A DNA stretch of 64,000 bases, from NCBI RefSeq assembly GCF_003096275.1, contig NZ_QENQ01000001.1:3990009-4054008 (forward strand). The letters are read 5' to 3'. A model generated the notes under the pieces. It was not told the origin of the DNA and did no database searches. It was given only the letters and a program-made list of their open reading frames with translations. This DNA comes from Sphingomonas pokkalii. GTDB lineage: Bacteria > Pseudomonadota > Alphaproteobacteria > Sphingomonadales > Sphingomonadaceae. Each line of letters starts with the position of its first letter. Position 1 is the first letter of the stretch. Made by a program: the position numbers and the translations under genes. Shown here piece by piece: positions 45,629 to 54,904 of the stretch.

Positions 45629-46048
45629 ATGGCGCGTTCCTTCTCCACCATGCGCGGCAGCGCCCCCTTGCCGACGCTCCGGCGATCGCTTGGCGCGGTC
45701 GTCGCGGCGTGGAGCATGGTTTGCGCCATTCTCTTTTGCGCGCTGCTGCCGGCCGGGCTACCGCAGAGCGTTGCGGATGGTTCCGCGTTCAACCCGGCGA
45801 CCACGAGCGTGGCGCTGAGGTCCAGCGGACCGAAGCGGTTCCTCGCCAAACAGAGCCTCGCACGCAAGGCGAAGGATCCGCTTCCCGATCGGCAGGTGGC
45901 GTTCGTGCCCGCCTGTAGCCCCGGCGCTTGCGCGCTTACTTCAAATGCTCCCCACGCGCCGCTTGTGCGCGGCACCATCGCGCCTGCGATCCTCCACCAC
46001 CTGGCACTATCGGGCCTGCGTGGCGCTCGCGAACCTCCTGCTGCCTGA
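45629..46048 (+). CDS. Hypothetical protein with one hydrophobic segment
   Basis: A 139-residue open frame with a basic N-terminus, one hydrophobic run (GAVVAAWSMVCAILFCALLPAGL, about 22-44) that could be a signal anchor, and a basic, proline-containing remainder. There is no good ribosome site and no recognised family, so it may not be a real gene. An in-frame ATG at 45650 would shorten it by seven residues. A weak hairpin (46090-46106) follows. Confidence 0.35.
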   Translation: MARSFSTMRGSAPLPTLRRSLGAVVAAWSMVCAILFCALLPAGLPQSVADGSAFNPATTSVALRSSGPKRFLAKQSLARKAKDPLPDRQVAFVPACSPGACALTSNAPHAPLVRGTIAPAILHHLALSGLRGAREPPAA

Positions 46049-46166
46049 CGGTTTCGGCGCGCGGTCCGCGCGCGCGTGACGCGGCGAGGGAGATCGATCC
46101 GATCTCTTTCGTTGTCTGGAAACCATGGAAGCGGGGCCGCGATCGTGCGCCTCGCGAGGAGGTTCG

Positions 46167-46280
46167 ATGCGAAAGAAGAAGAACAAGCGGCCACCCTGGT
46201 GGTTCGTGCTGGCGATCTGGGCGGGCGTGGCCGGTGCGGCCGGCGTGCTGGCGGCTGTCGTGGGATCTGCCGCATCCTGA
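46167..46280 (+). CDS. Small membrane protein of 37 residues
   Basis: MRKKKNKRPPWWFVLAIWAG opens a product with a strongly basic start and one hydrophobic helix (about 12-37). A textbook AGGAGG (46157-46162) precedes the ATG, the best ribosome site in this part of the window. It lies in front of the antiporter gene, separated by a GC hairpin. Basic, aromatic and single-helix small proteins of this kind often act on membrane complexes, but no function is known. Confidence 0.6.
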   Translation: MRKKKNKRPPWWFVLAIWAGVAGAAGVLAAVVGSAAS

Positions 46281-46289
46281 ACTGAAGAA

Positions 46290-46318
46290 CGCCGGCCCCC
46301 CCACTCGGGTGGCCGGCG
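46290..46318 (+). other. GC-rich hairpin before the antiporter gene
   Basis: CGCCGGCC (46290-46297) and GGCCGGCG (46311-46318) form a perfect 8-bp stem with a 13-nt loop, 10 bp after the small ORF and 29 bp before the antiporter start. No T-run follows. It may be a weak terminator or an mRNA structure. Confidence 0.4.
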
Positions 46319-46347
46319 CGACCGTCATGTACACTACAGGAGGATCG

Positions 46348-47991
46348 ATGCCCCATCACACGCCGTTAATTGCCACCATCGTCGCCGGCCTATCCGTCGC
46401 ATTCGTGCTCGGCGCGCTCGCACAGCGCCTGAAGATTTCGCCGATTGCGGGCTATCTGCTCGCAGGCATCCTGGTCGGCCCGTTCACGCCCGGCTTCGTC
46501 GCCCATGCCGGCATTGCCAATGAACTGGCGGAGATCGGCGTGATCCTCCTGATGTTCGGCGTCGGGCTGCACTTCTCTCTACGGGATCTGCTGTCCGTGC
46601 GTACCATAGCGGTTCCGGGTGCGGTCGTGCAGATCGCGGCGGCTACGCTGATGGGCATGGGCCTTTCATGGCTGATGGGGTGGGGATTGTTCGCCGGCGT
46701 GGTGTTCGGCCTGTCGCTTTCGGTTGCGAGCACGGTCGTGCTGCTGCGGGCGCTGCAGGGCCATGATATCGTGCAGACGCACCGCGGCCGCATCGCGGTC
46801 GGCTGGCTGATCGTCGAGGATCTGGCGATGGTGCTGGCGCTGGTGCTGCTGCCCGTCTTTGCGGAGATGGTAAGTGGTGCAGGGCAGGGCGGATCGATCC
46901 TGAAGCCGCTGCTGATGACGTTCGCGAAGGTGATCGGTTTCCTCGCGCTGATGCTGGTGGTGGGCCGAAGGGTCATCCCCTGGGTGCTGCAATGGGTGGT
47001 CGGTACCGGATCGCGCGAACTCTTCCGGTTGGCGGTATTGGCGATCGCGCTCGGCGTGGCGTTCGGCGCGGCGCTGGCGTTCGACGTTTCCTTCGCGCTG
47101 GGCGCGTTCTTCGCCGGCATGATCCTGGGCGAGACTTCGCTCAGCCGGCGTGCGGCCGAGGAGACGCTGCCGCTGCGCGATGCGTTCGCCGTCTTGTTCT
47201 TCGTATCCGTGGGGATGTTGTTCAACCCCGCGATCATCGTCACCCAGCCGCTCGCGCTGCTTGCGGCCGTGGCCATCATCATCCTCGGCAAATCGCTTGC
47301 GGCTTATGCGATCGTGCGGGTTTTTGGCTATACGCGAGAGACCGGCCTCACCGTTGCGGCCAGCCTCGCGCAGATCGGCGAATTCTCCTTCATCCTGGCC
47401 GGGCTGGGCGCATCGCTGCAGGTGCTCCCGACCGAGGCGCGCGACGTTGTTCTGGCGAGCGCGATGCTGTCGATCCTGGCCAATCCCTTCCTCTTCGCCT
47501 GGGTGGCGGGACGACAGAAGGAACATGATCCCGAGCGCGGTCCGATCCTCCCTGTCGACGTCGCAAAGGACCATATCATCCTCGTCGGATATGGCCGCGT
47601 CGGCAGCATGGTCGCCGCCGATCTGCAGCGGAAGGGCAAGGCCTTCGCCATCATCGAGGACCAGGACGACATGGCGCAAAAGGCCGAAGACGACGGGATG
47701 CTTGTGGTCAAAGGCAATGCGCTGGAGGCGCGGACATTGGTGGCGGCCCGGATCGCCACCGCCAGCAAGCTGCTGATCGCCATCCCGGCCGGGCTGGAGG
47801 GCGGTGCGATCCTGCAGCACGCGCGGATCCTGCGGCCGGACCTGCCGGTGATCGCGCGCGCGCATTCGGCCGGCGAAGTCGAACATCTCGAACATCTCGG
47901 GGTCGACCATGTCGTGATGGGCGAACGCGAAACCGCCAACCGGATGCTGCAACTCTCGGCAACGCTGGCGCCGGCTGGCAACGCCGGGTAA
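46348..47991 (+). CDS. KefB/YbaL-type cation:proton antiporter (CPA2)
   Basis: A 547-residue monovalent cation:proton antiporter. About 12 helices (residues 1-385; e.g. LAEIGVILLMFGVGLHFSL, GWLIVEDLAMVLALVLLPVF) are followed by a cytosolic TrkA-N (RCK) domain with the Rossmann motif VGYGRVGSMVA (about 413-423). Length and domain order match E. coli YbaL. ATG at 46348 has a good AGGAGG site (46338-46343); an earlier in-frame ATG at 46327 is possible. Next to the kdp pump, it suggests a K+ homeostasis neighbourhood. Confidence 0.93.
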   Translation: MPHHTPLIATIVAGLSVAFVLGALAQRLKISPIAGYLLAGILVGPFTPGFVAHAGIANELAEIGVILLMFGVGLHFSLRDLLSVRTIAVPGAVVQIAAATLMGMGLSWLMGWGLFAGVVFGLSLSVASTVVLLRALQGHDIVQTHRGRIAVGWLIVEDLAMVLALVLLPVFAEMVSGAGQGGSILKPLLMTFAKVIGFLALMLVVGRRVIPWVLQWVVGTGSRELFRLAVLAIALGVAFGAALAFDVSFALGAFFAGMILGETSLSRRAAEETLPLRDAFAVLFFVSVGMLFNPAIIVTQPLALLAAVAIIILGKSLAAYAIVRVFGYTRETGLTVAASLAQIGEFSFILAGLGASLQVLPTEARDVVLASAMLSILANPFLFAWVAGRQKEHDPERGPILPVDVAKDHIILVGYGRVGSMVAADLQRKGKAFAIIEDQDDMAQKAEDDGMLVVKGNALEARTLVAARIATASKLLIAIPAGLEGGAILQHARILRPDLPVIARAHSAGEVEHLEHLGVDHVVMGERETANRMLQLSATLAPAGNAG

Positions 47992-48091
47992 CGGCATCCG
48001 CTCGATGCTACGCCATGGAACCTTTTGCAGGGTAAGACAGCTCTAGCTACTTGCTCCGTTGCAACAAGATGGGCGGGTAGCTGGAGCGGGC

Positions 48092-51000
48092 GTGGACCGT
48101 AGCGAAGAAGAGGCAAGGGCTGGCGAGGTGCGGGTGAAGGTCCGCCCCGCCCGTGCGCGTTGGCGCCGTCGGCTCGCGCTGCTGTTCATGCTGCTGCTTG
48201 CGTTGCTGGTAGCGGCCTGGTTCCAGCGGCGCACCATCGGGCGGGGCTTTGTCGACCGTGAACTGGCCAGGCGCGGCGTCCCGGCGCGCTATGAGATCGA
48301 ACAGCTCTCGCCCTGGAGGCAGCGGCTGACCCATGTGGTGATCGGCGATCCGCGCAAACCGGATCTGGTGGCCGACTGGATCGAACTGCGCACGGCGCTG
48401 TACCCATGGCGCGCGGACCTGCTGCTCGCCAGGGTGGGCACGCTCCGGGTCCGGGGGCGAATCGTCAACGGCACGCTGTCGCTCGGCAGTCTCGATCGGC
48501 TGATGCCGCCGCCGTCGGGCAAGCCCTTCACGCTGCCTCGGCTGCACGTCGACATCGCCGATGCCAGGTTACGTCTTGAAAGTAGCGCCGGGGTGGTCGA
48601 TTTCGGCCTTCGCGGCCATGGCTTGCTGACGGACGGCTTCGTGGGGGCGCTGCGCGTTCAAGGCCAGCGCTTGCGGGTCGCCGATTGCACGCTGGAAGGG
48701 CTGGCTGCCCAGATGCAGTTGCGCATCCAGCGCGGGGCGCCCAGGCTGACGGGGCCGGCCGCTGCCGCGCAGGTCGCGTGCCGGGACGTACGCGTGTCGC
48801 AGCCGCATATCGATGTGCGCGTCGCGCTCGACCCTGGTTTCAAGCGCTGGCAGGGAAACGCAAGCCTTGGAGCGTTGGCGCTGGCGGCGCCGTTCGGACG
48901 GGTGGCGAGCCTGGGTGGAGGCATCGATTTCACGGGCGACCATATGCGAACCGAGGGGAGCGTCGCGCTCCGCTCGGAACGGCTGAACCTGCCGCAGGGC
49001 AGGGCGGCCTCAGCTGCCGTTTCCGGGCGCTATTCGATCGGCAGCGGGCTGGTGGAGTTCCACGGCGATGCCGCAGTAAAGGGGGCCGCCGCAGCACCGG
49101 CGCAACTCGCCGCCATCGCTGCCTATGAAGCCGCCGGACAGGGAACGCCGGCCGAGCCGCTTGCTCGACAACTGGCGCAGGCGCTGCGTGCTGCTGCGCG
49201 GCGTTTCGACGGGAAGGCGACCATCGATTTTCGCCTGGGCGGCCGGGAGGCGGCGTTGCGTTTAAGGCAGCTCGATCTCGCGGCGCCTTCCGGCGCATAT
49301 ATGCGGTTCGGGCAGGGAACGGGCCTTGGATACGCGCTGGCCGACGGCGCCATCGATCTTGCCGGGAAGCTGGTGCTGGGCGGCGGTGGGCTGCCCGATA
49401 TGGCATTTCAGCTCGCACGCTCGCCCGAAACCGGGGCGCTCCTCGGGTCGGGCCGTGTCTTGCCCTATGCCGCGGGCGACGCGCGCATCGCACTTTCGGC
49501 GATCGCGTTCGCCCAGCGCGGCGGTGCGGGCGAGGTTCGCACGACGGCGACCCTGTCCGGGCCGCTGCCCGGCGGGCGTGTCGAAGGGCTTTCGATGCCG
49601 CTTCTGGCGCGCTGGGACGCGGGGACGCTCACCGTCAACCCCGGGTGCGCTCGGCTCGCCTTTTCCCGCATCATCGCTGCCGGTATGGTACTGAACGCGG
49701 GCCGAATTCCCTTGTGTCCACTCGGCCCGGCGATGGTGCAGTGGCGCGGCAAGCGGATGGCCGGCGGGTTCCGGGCCACCCGCATCGATCTTGCCGGCAC
49801 CATGGGTGGCAGTCCGCTGCGCCTTTCCTCCGGGGGCGCCGAGATCGACCTGGGTACCGGCCGCTTCGGCATTCGCACCGCCGCGGTTCGAGCGGGGAAG
49901 GGCGCGGCGACGCGCCTCGATATCGGCCTGCTTCGCGGGAGCATCGAAGCCGGGCCGGGCGGCACCTTCGAAGGCTTGGGCGGGCAGATCGGCGCGGTGC
50001 CGCTAGTCCTTTCCCGGGGCAAGGGCAAATGGCAGGTGGCGCAGGGCGATCTATCGCTGCTGGGCGGTTTTCTGCTTTCCGATGCGGCGCCTTCCCCGCG
50101 CTTCGTTCCCGTTGCTGCCCCAAATGGTCGATTGCGCGTGCATGGCGGCGTGATCGATGCCCAAGCCGATCTGGCAGCTACCAAGCGGCAGGTTTCGATA
50201 GGGAAGGTTACGATAGGCCATGATCTTGCGAACGGGACCGGATGGGCGGTGCTCGACGTTCCGGGCATCCGCTTCCATACCGAAGGCCTGCAACCGAACG
50301 ACCTGACGCCGCTCACCTATGGCGTGATCGCGGATGTCGATGGGCTGGTATCGGGGCACGGCCGTTTTGCCTGGTCGGGGGACGCCGTGACCAGCAGCGG
50401 CAGCTTCACCGCCACGGATATGGCGCTGGCAGCCGCCTTTGGGCCGGTGCAGGGGCTGACGACGCAGGTCGATTTCACCGATCTGCTCAATGTTCGTACC
50501 GGCACCGCCCAGGTGGCGCGAGTCGCCGAGATCAATCCCGGCGTGTCGGTGCGCGATGGCGTGTTCCGCTATCAGTTGCTGGATAGCCGCCGCGTGGCGG
50601 TGGAAGGCGCGCGCTGGCCCTTCGCGGGGGGCGAACTGATCCTCGATCCGACGATCCTTGATTTCAACGATGCCGGCGAACGGCGGATGACCTTTCATGT
50701 GAAAGGCGTCGATGCAGCGCTGTTCCTCAAGGAAATGGCCTTCGACAATCTCGACGCGACGGGCGTTTTCGATGGGACGCTGCCGATGATCTTCGATGCT
50801 AATGGCGGGCGGATCGAAGGCGGTGAACTGCACGCGCGGGCGGGTGGGCACATCGCCTATGTCGGCGAGGTATCGCAACGGAACCTGGGCCTCTGGGGCA
50901 ATATGGCTTTCCAGGCGCTGAAGTCGCTCGATTACAAGAGCTTGACCCTGCGCATGAACGGGCCGCTCGCCGGCGAGATGATTACCGATATCCGCTTTTC

Positions 51001-51244
51001 CGGTTTGAGCCAGGGGAAGGGGACGAAATCCAACTTCCTGATCCGCCGTCTGGCGCGGCTGCCGTTCGTGTTCAACGTGCGGATCAACGCACCTTTCCGC
51101 CAGCTGCTCGACTCGGTGCAATCCTGGTATGATCCGCGCCGGCTGATCGAACGCAATCTGCCGGCGTTGATCGAGGAGCAGAAACGTGCGCAGGAAGCGG
51201 CGAAGCCGGCCATTCAGCCTCGCGAAAGCGCCCCGGTTCCATGA
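48092..51244 (+). CDS. ydbH: YdbH-family AsmA-like intermembrane lipid transport protein
   Basis: A roughly 1050-residue protein with a basic start, one N-terminal membrane anchor (RRRLALLFMLLLALLVAAWF) and a long periplasmic beta-rich body, the plan of the AsmA-like bridge proteins that move phospholipids to the outer membrane (TamB, YhdP, YdbH). It is longer than E. coli YdbH. The C-terminal part (FSGLSQGKGTKSNFLIRRLARLPFVFNVRINAPFRQLLDS) is characteristic. The GTG at 48092 follows GGAG; a TTG at 48059 is an alternative. ynbE and ydbL follow, which fixes the family. Confidence 0.9.
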   Translation: MDRSEEEARAGEVRVKVRPARARWRRRLALLFMLLLALLVAAWFQRRTIGRGFVDRELARRGVPARYEIEQLSPWRQRLTHVVIGDPRKPDLVADWIELRTALYPWRADLLLARVGTLRVRGRIVNGTLSLGSLDRLMPPPSGKPFTLPRLHVDIADARLRLESSAGVVDFGLRGHGLLTDGFVGALRVQGQRLRVADCTLEGLAAQMQLRIQRGAPRLTGPAAAAQVACRDVRVSQPHIDVRVALDPGFKRWQGNASLGALALAAPFGRVASLGGGIDFTGDHMRTEGSVALRSERLNLPQGRAASAAVSGRYSIGSGLVEFHGDAAVKGAAAAPAQLAAIAAYEAAGQGTPAEPLARQLAQALRAAARRFDGKATIDFRLGGREAALRLRQLDLAAPSGAYMRFGQGTGLGYALADGAIDLAGKLVLGGGGLPDMAFQLARSPETGALLGSGRVLPYAAGDARIALSAIAFAQRGGAGEVRTTATLSGPLPGGRVEGLSMPLLARWDAGTLTVNPGCARLAFSRIIAAGMVLNAGRIPLCPLGPAMVQWRGKRMAGGFRATRIDLAGTMGGSPLRLSSGGAEIDLGTGRFGIRTAAVRAGKGAATRLDIGLLRGSIEAGPGGTFEGLGGQIGAVPLVLSRGKGKWQVAQGDLSLLGGFLLSDAAPSPRFVPVAAPNGRLRVHGGVIDAQADLAATKRQVSIGKVTIGHDLANGTGWAVLDVPGIRFHTEGLQPNDLTPLTYGVIADVDGLVSGHGRFAWSGDAVTSSGSFTATDMALAAAFGPVQGLTTQVDFTDLLNVRTGTAQVARVAEINPGVSVRDGVFRYQLLDSRRVAVEGARWPFAGGELILDPTILDFNDAGERRMTFHVKGVDAALFLKEMAFDNLDATGVFDGTLPMIFDANGGRIEGGELHARAGGHIAYVGEVSQRNLGLWGNMAFQALKSLDYKSLTLRMNGPLAGEMITDIRFSGLSQGKGTKSNFLIRRLARLPFVFNVRINAPFRQLLDSVQSWYDPRRLIERNLPALIEEQKRAQEAAKPAIQPRESAPVP

Positions 51245-51269
51245 AAGGCATCGAAATGAGATTGGAAGC

Positions 51270-51464
51270 ATGAAAGAGGTTTTGTCGTACCGGTTCCGCT
51301 ATCTGGGCCTGGCGCCTCTGGTGCTGGCGGGCGGATGCGTGAACGTGACCGCGCCCGACAAGCCGATCGTCATCAACCTCAATATTTCGATCACACAGGA
51401 AGTGGTCTATCGTCTCGACAACAAGGCGAAGGCCATCATCCAGGACAATCCGGGGATATTCTGA
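51270..51464 (+). CDS. ynbE: YnbE-family lipoprotein
   Basis: A 64-residue lipoprotein with the lipobox LVLAGGC and the family block VTAPDKPIVINLNISITQEVVYRL. In enterobacteria YnbE forms an outer-membrane partner of YdbH. ATG at 51270; its stop overlaps the ydbL start by one base. Many callers miss it because of its length. Confidence 0.92.
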   Translation: MKEVLSYRFRYLGLAPLVLAGGCVNVTAPDKPIVINLNISITQEVVYRLDNKAKAIIQDNPGIF

Positions 51465-51841
51465 TGCGTATGCTGCTTTCCACCTTCGGGCTTGCCGCCG
51501 CGCTGGCAACAGGCTTGATCGTTCCTGCCTTTGCCCAGCGCGATCCGGCCTATCAGGCGGCGCGTCAGAACGGGCTCGTGGGTGAACAGCCCGATGGCTA
51601 TCTGGGCATTGTCGCCAACGCTACGCCGGAACTGCAGGCGATGGTGAACAACATCAACATCCAGCGGAAGCGCCAATACACCCAGCAGGCAGCGTCTGGC
51701 TCCACGGTCGAGCAGATGGCGTTCGTCACCGGCTGCAACTTGATTTTGCGCACGGCGCCGGGCGAGAAATACCGCACGCCCGACGGCCGTTGGTTGACCC
51801 GCGGCGGCGATGCGCCGGTGCGCGATCCCCGCTGCCTCTAA
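51464..51841 (+). CDS. ydbL: YdbL-family (DUF1318) periplasmic protein
   Basis: A 125-residue exported protein with signal peptide (MRMLLSTFGLAAALATGLIVPAFA) and the DUF1318 region ARQNGLVGEQPDGYLGIV. The C-terminal part beyond that (ATPELQAMVNNINIQRKRQY...) is longer than usual and has two cysteines (GCNLILR, RDPRCL). In E. coli YdbL acts with YdbH and YnbE as a chaperone-like partner. Start ATG overlaps the ynbE stop (TGATG). Confidence 0.92.
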   Translation: MRMLLSTFGLAAALATGLIVPAFAQRDPAYQAARQNGLVGEQPDGYLGIVANATPELQAMVNNINIQRKRQYTQQAASGSTVEQMAFVTGCNLILRTAPGEKYRTPDGRWLTRGGDAPVRDPRCL

Positions 51842-51877
51842 GCGCCATTCTTCGCCGAACAGCACCGCACGGCGACG

Positions 51878-52621
51878 CTATTGTGGATAGTCGGCGCGGA
51901 GGAAGAACAGCCCATCCGGTGGGGCGTTGAGGCCCAGCGCGGCGCGATCCCGCGCTGCCAGTGCGTCGCGCACATCCTCCGGCGCCCATTTGCCCTGGCC
52001 GACCAGCGACAGGCAGCCGACCATCGAGCGTACCTGATGGTGCAGGAACGACCGCGCCGAGGCGAACACGCTGATCCGCTCGCGATGCTGCACCACCTCG
52101 AGCAGATCGAGCGTCCGCACCGGGCTTTCGGCCTGGCAATGGGCGGAGCGGAAGGTGGTGAAGTCGTGACGGCCGACCAGATGGGCGGAAGCCGCCTGCA
52201 TTGCCGGCACATCCAGCGGGCCTGAAAGCCGCCAGGCGAGCCCTTTCTCCCAGGTCAGGGGGGCACGGCGGGTTACGATCCGATATTCATAATGGCGGCT
52301 AAGGCATGAGAATCGGGCATGCCAATCCTCCGAAACCTCCTCGCACGCCAGGATCGCGACCGGGTTGGGTCGGATGCGGGCGTTGAGCGCTTCCATCAGC
52401 CGGAACGGTGCGATCGGTTTGGCGATGTCGAGATGCGCACGCATGCCCAGCCCGTGCACGCCCGCATCGGTGCGGCCTGCGGCATGGACGACCACGTCCT
52501 CGCCGGTCACTGCATAGGCGGCATCCTCGATCGCTTGTTGCACGCTGGGGCCATGATCCTGCCGCTGCCAGCCCATGAAGGGGCGGCCGTCGAATTCCAC
52601 CGTCAGGGCGAAGCGTGTCAA
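51878..52621 (-). CDS. truA: tRNA pseudouridine synthase A
   Basis: TruA makes pseudouridine at positions 38-40 of tRNA. The 247-residue enzyme has the catalytic Asp in GRTDAGVH and the conserved FDGRPFMGWQRQ. The start is TTG at 52621, overlapping the fmt stop (TTGA); this gives the family N-terminus MTRFALTVEFDG, and no ATG or GTG is available nearby. The C-terminus is normal. The fmt-truA pair is minus strand, divergent from recR. Confidence 0.95.
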   Translation of the reverse strand: MTRFALTVEFDGRPFMGWQRQDHGPSVQQAIEDAAYAVTGEDVVVHAAGRTDAGVHGLGMRAHLDIAKPIAPFRLMEALNARIRPNPVAILACEEVSEDWHARFSCLSRHYEYRIVTRRAPLTWEKGLAWRLSGPLDVPAMQAASAHLVGRHDFTTFRSAHCQAESPVRTLDLLEVVQHRERISVFASARSFLHHQVRSMVGCLSLVGQGKWAPEDVRDALAARDRAALGLNAPPDGLFFLRADYPQ

Positions 52622-53520
52622 AGCTGCGTCCCCGCCGGGATCGGGAAACCGCGCAGCAGATCGGCCACCGTCATCACGCCGCGTCCGGCGCGCTGGATCG
52701 AGGTCGGGCGGATCGCGCCCTCGCCGCAATGGATCAGCAGGTCCTCGCCTACCATGCCGGCCGGTCCGCTCGCCTCGACCAGATCGGCGGCGTGGATGCG
52801 GAAGCGCTCGCCGTTCAGCTCAAAGAAGGCGCCCGGCGCCGGATTGAACGCGCGCACCGCCCGCTCGACCTCGACGGCGCTGCGGGTGAAATCAAGCCGG
52901 GCCTCGGCCTTGTCGATCTTGGAGGCATAGGTGATGCCGTCCTCGGGCTGGACGATCGGCGGATAGGCGTCGAAGTCCGCGAGCACCTGCACCATCAGCC
53001 GTGCACCCATTGCGCTCAGCTCGGCGCGCAGCTCGCCGGCGGTCTTGCGGTCGATCGGCGTGCGGCCCTCCAGCCGTACCGGGCCGGTATCGAGCCCGGC
53101 TTCCATCTGCATGATCCCGACGCCAGTCTCCGCATCCCCGGCGAGGATCGCCCGCTCGATCGGCGCCGCGCCGCGCCAGCGGGGCAGCAGCGAGCCATGG
53201 ACGTTGAGGCAGCCCAGCCGCGGCGCCGCCAATACCGCCCTTGGCAGGATCAGGCCATAGGCGGCCACCACTGCGACATCGACACCCAGCGTCGCCAGCG
53301 CCGCCTGCTCCTCCGCGCCCTTCAGGCTCAGCGGCGTCCGCACTTCGATTCCAAGCGCATCGGCGCGGGCATGGACCGGCGAGGGGGTCAGCGCCTTGCC
53401 GCGCCGGCCGCCGGGGCGGGGCGGCTGGCTATAGGCAGCGGCGATGTCGTGCCCGGCCTCGACCAAAGCGTCGAGCACCGGCACCGCGAAATCGGGGGTT
53501 CCCATGAAGAGGATGCGCAT
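52618..53520 (-). CDS. fmt: Methionyl-tRNA formyltransferase
   Basis: Fmt formylates initiator Met-tRNA. The 300-residue protein has FMGTPDFAVPVL at the start, CLNVHGSLLPRWRGAAPIERAI with the catalytic His, and the C-terminal OB-like domain. An ATG 12 bp upstream (53532) is in frame, but the bases between are AGGAGG, the ribosome site itself, so the start is ATG at 53520. With def across the divergent region, N-terminal formyl cycling enzymes are neighbours. Confidence 0.97.
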   Translation of the reverse strand: MRILFMGTPDFAVPVLDALVEAGHDIAAAYSQPPRPGGRRGKALTPSPVHARADALGIEVRTPLSLKGAEEQAALATLGVDVAVVAAYGLILPRAVLAAPRLGCLNVHGSLLPRWRGAAPIERAILAGDAETGVGIMQMEAGLDTGPVRLEGRTPIDRKTAGELRAELSAMGARLMVQVLADFDAYPPIVQPEDGITYASKIDKAEARLDFTRSAVEVERAVRAFNPAPGAFFELNGERFRIHAADLVEASGPAGMVGEDLLIHCGEGAIRPTSIQRAGRGVMTVADLLRGFPIPAGTQL

Positions 53521-53572
53521 GTTCCTCCTCAACCGCTTGGCAGGCGCGTGTGCAAGCCCCTATGTGACGCAT

Positions 53573-54169
53573 ATGGCCTCTCCCGAAATCGAAGCGCTGA
53601 CCCAGGCCCTGTCGCGGCTGCCCGGTTTCGGGCCGCGATCGGCGCGGCGGGCGGTGCTCCACCTGCTCAAGAAGCGCGAGACGACGCTTGATCCGCTGCT
53701 CGCGGCGCTGAGCGCGGTCAGCCAGAAACTCACCACCTGTCATATCTGCGGCAATGTCGACACGCACGACCCTTGCGCGATCTGCGCCGACCCGCGCCGC
53801 GACGACCGTTCGCTCTGTGTGGTCGAGGAAGTCGCCGACCTCTGGGCACTCGACCGGGCGCGGCTGTTCCCCGGGCGCTTCCATGTGCTGGGCGGCAAGC
53901 TCTCCGCACTCGACGGGGTGCGCCCCGAGGACCTGCGCATCGACGCGCTGGTCCGCCGGGTAGGGGCAGGCGGCATCGATGAGGTGGTCCTGGCAATGAA
54001 CGCCACGCTTGAGGGCCAGACCACCGCACATTACGTCTCCGAAAGGCTGGAGGCATTCCCGATCCGCGTCACCCAGCTTGCCCACGGCCTGCCGGTAGGG
54101 GGCGAACTGGACTATCTCGACGAGGGCACACTGGCCCAGGCGCTCCGCGCGCGCCGCCCGGTTGCTTGA
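53573..54169 (+). CDS. recR: Recombination mediator protein RecR
   Basis: RecR works with RecF/RecO in gap repair. The 198-residue protein starts MASPEIEALTQALSRLPGFGPRSARR (helix-hairpin-helix), then the zinc finger CHICGNVDTHDPCAIC and a Toprim domain (VVEEVADLWALDR, GGKLSALDGV). ATG at 53573, divergent from fmt with a 52-bp gap. def follows after 31 bp. Confidence 0.97.
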   Translation: MASPEIEALTQALSRLPGFGPRSARRAVLHLLKKRETTLDPLLAALSAVSQKLTTCHICGNVDTHDPCAICADPRRDDRSLCVVEEVADLWALDRARLFPGRFHVLGGKLSALDGVRPEDLRIDALVRRVGAGGIDEVVLAMNATLEGQTTAHYVSERLEAFPIRVTQLAHGLPVGGELDYLDEGTLAQALRARRPVA

Positions 54170-54200
54170 CGCTGGAGGGCGGCTCTCCTAAATTTGGGCG

Positions 54201-54725
54201 ATGGCCATCCTCCCCATCGTCGAAGTACCCGATCCGCGTCTGCGTCTCGTCTCCACCCCTGTCGAGGCGGTCGATGACGACATCCGCGCGCTGATCGGCG
54301 ACATGTTCGACACGATGTATGATGCGCCGGGCATCGGCCTCGCCGCCATCCAGGTCGGCGTGCCCAAGCGCCTGATCGTGATGGACCTGCAGGAGGAAGA
54401 GGACGAGGAGGGCAAGCCGATCCGGCACCCGCGCGTCTTCATCAACCCCGAGATCCATGAGCCGGCCGAGGAAGTTTCGGTCTATACCGAAGGCTGCCTG
54501 TCGGTCCCCGACCAGTTCGCCGATGTCGAACGCCCCGCGCGCTGCCGGGTGACCTGGCTCGACGAGAAGGGCGAACAGCATGACGAGCTGTTCGAGGGCC
54601 TGCTCGCCACCTGCATCCAGCACGAGATGGACCATCTGGAGGGCATCGTCTTCCTCGACCACCTCTCGCGGCTCAAGCGCGACATGCTGCTGAAAAAGCT
54701 CAACAAGGCGCGCAAGGCGGCCTGA
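54201..54725 (+). CDS. def: Peptide deformylase
   Basis: Def removes the N-formyl group from nascent proteins. The 174-residue enzyme has the three metal-site motifs GIGLAAIQ, EGCLSVP (Cys ligand) and HEMDHLEG (two His ligands and catalytic Glu). It follows recR by 31 bp on the same strand. A repeat-rich 400-bp gap follows. Confidence 0.98.
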   Translation: MAILPIVEVPDPRLRLVSTPVEAVDDDIRALIGDMFDTMYDAPGIGLAAIQVGVPKRLIVMDLQEEEDEEGKPIRHPRVFINPEIHEPAEEVSVYTEGCLSVPDQFADVERPARCRVTWLDEKGEQHDELFEGLLATCIQHEMDHLEGIVFLDHLSRLKRDMLLKKLNKARKAA

Positions 54726-54754
54726 TTTTGTCCCGTAGGGGTTGAGCCTGAAGT

Positions 54755-54884
54755 ATATCCTCCCCCGCCAGGGGGAGGTGGCAGGCGCAGCCTGACGGAG
54801 GGGGAGGAACCCCTGCCGTTCATTGGTCGCTGACCTCCCCCTCCGTCGCCTTCGGCGCCACCTCCCCCTGGCGGGGGAGGATAT
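54755..54884. repeat. 130-bp near-palindromic repeat element
   Basis: The first 28 bases (54755-54782) and last 28 bases (54857-54884) are perfect inverted copies, beginning ATATCCTCCCCCGCCAGGGG. Inside, GACGGAGGGGGAGG (54794-54807) pairs with CCTCCCCCTCCGTC (54834-54847). The whole unit folds as one long hairpin with a loop of about 26 nt (54808-54833). It looks like a MITE-like or intergenic-repeat unit in the def-rmuC gap. It could also end transcription of def on folding. Confidence 0.85.
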
Positions 54885-54904
54885 TCCCGGATCCTAGATT
54901 CACC

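Noticed and set aside
46090..46106. Hairpin GAGATCG/CGATCTC with three following T
   Set aside because: Stem of only 7 bp and short T-run; too weak to call a terminator.
45613..46359. 248-residue minus-strand frame opposite the ORFs after kdpC
   Set aside because: No ribosome site or recognisable domain, and it crosses the kdp-antiporter gap and the small ORF with the strong ribosome site on the other strand.
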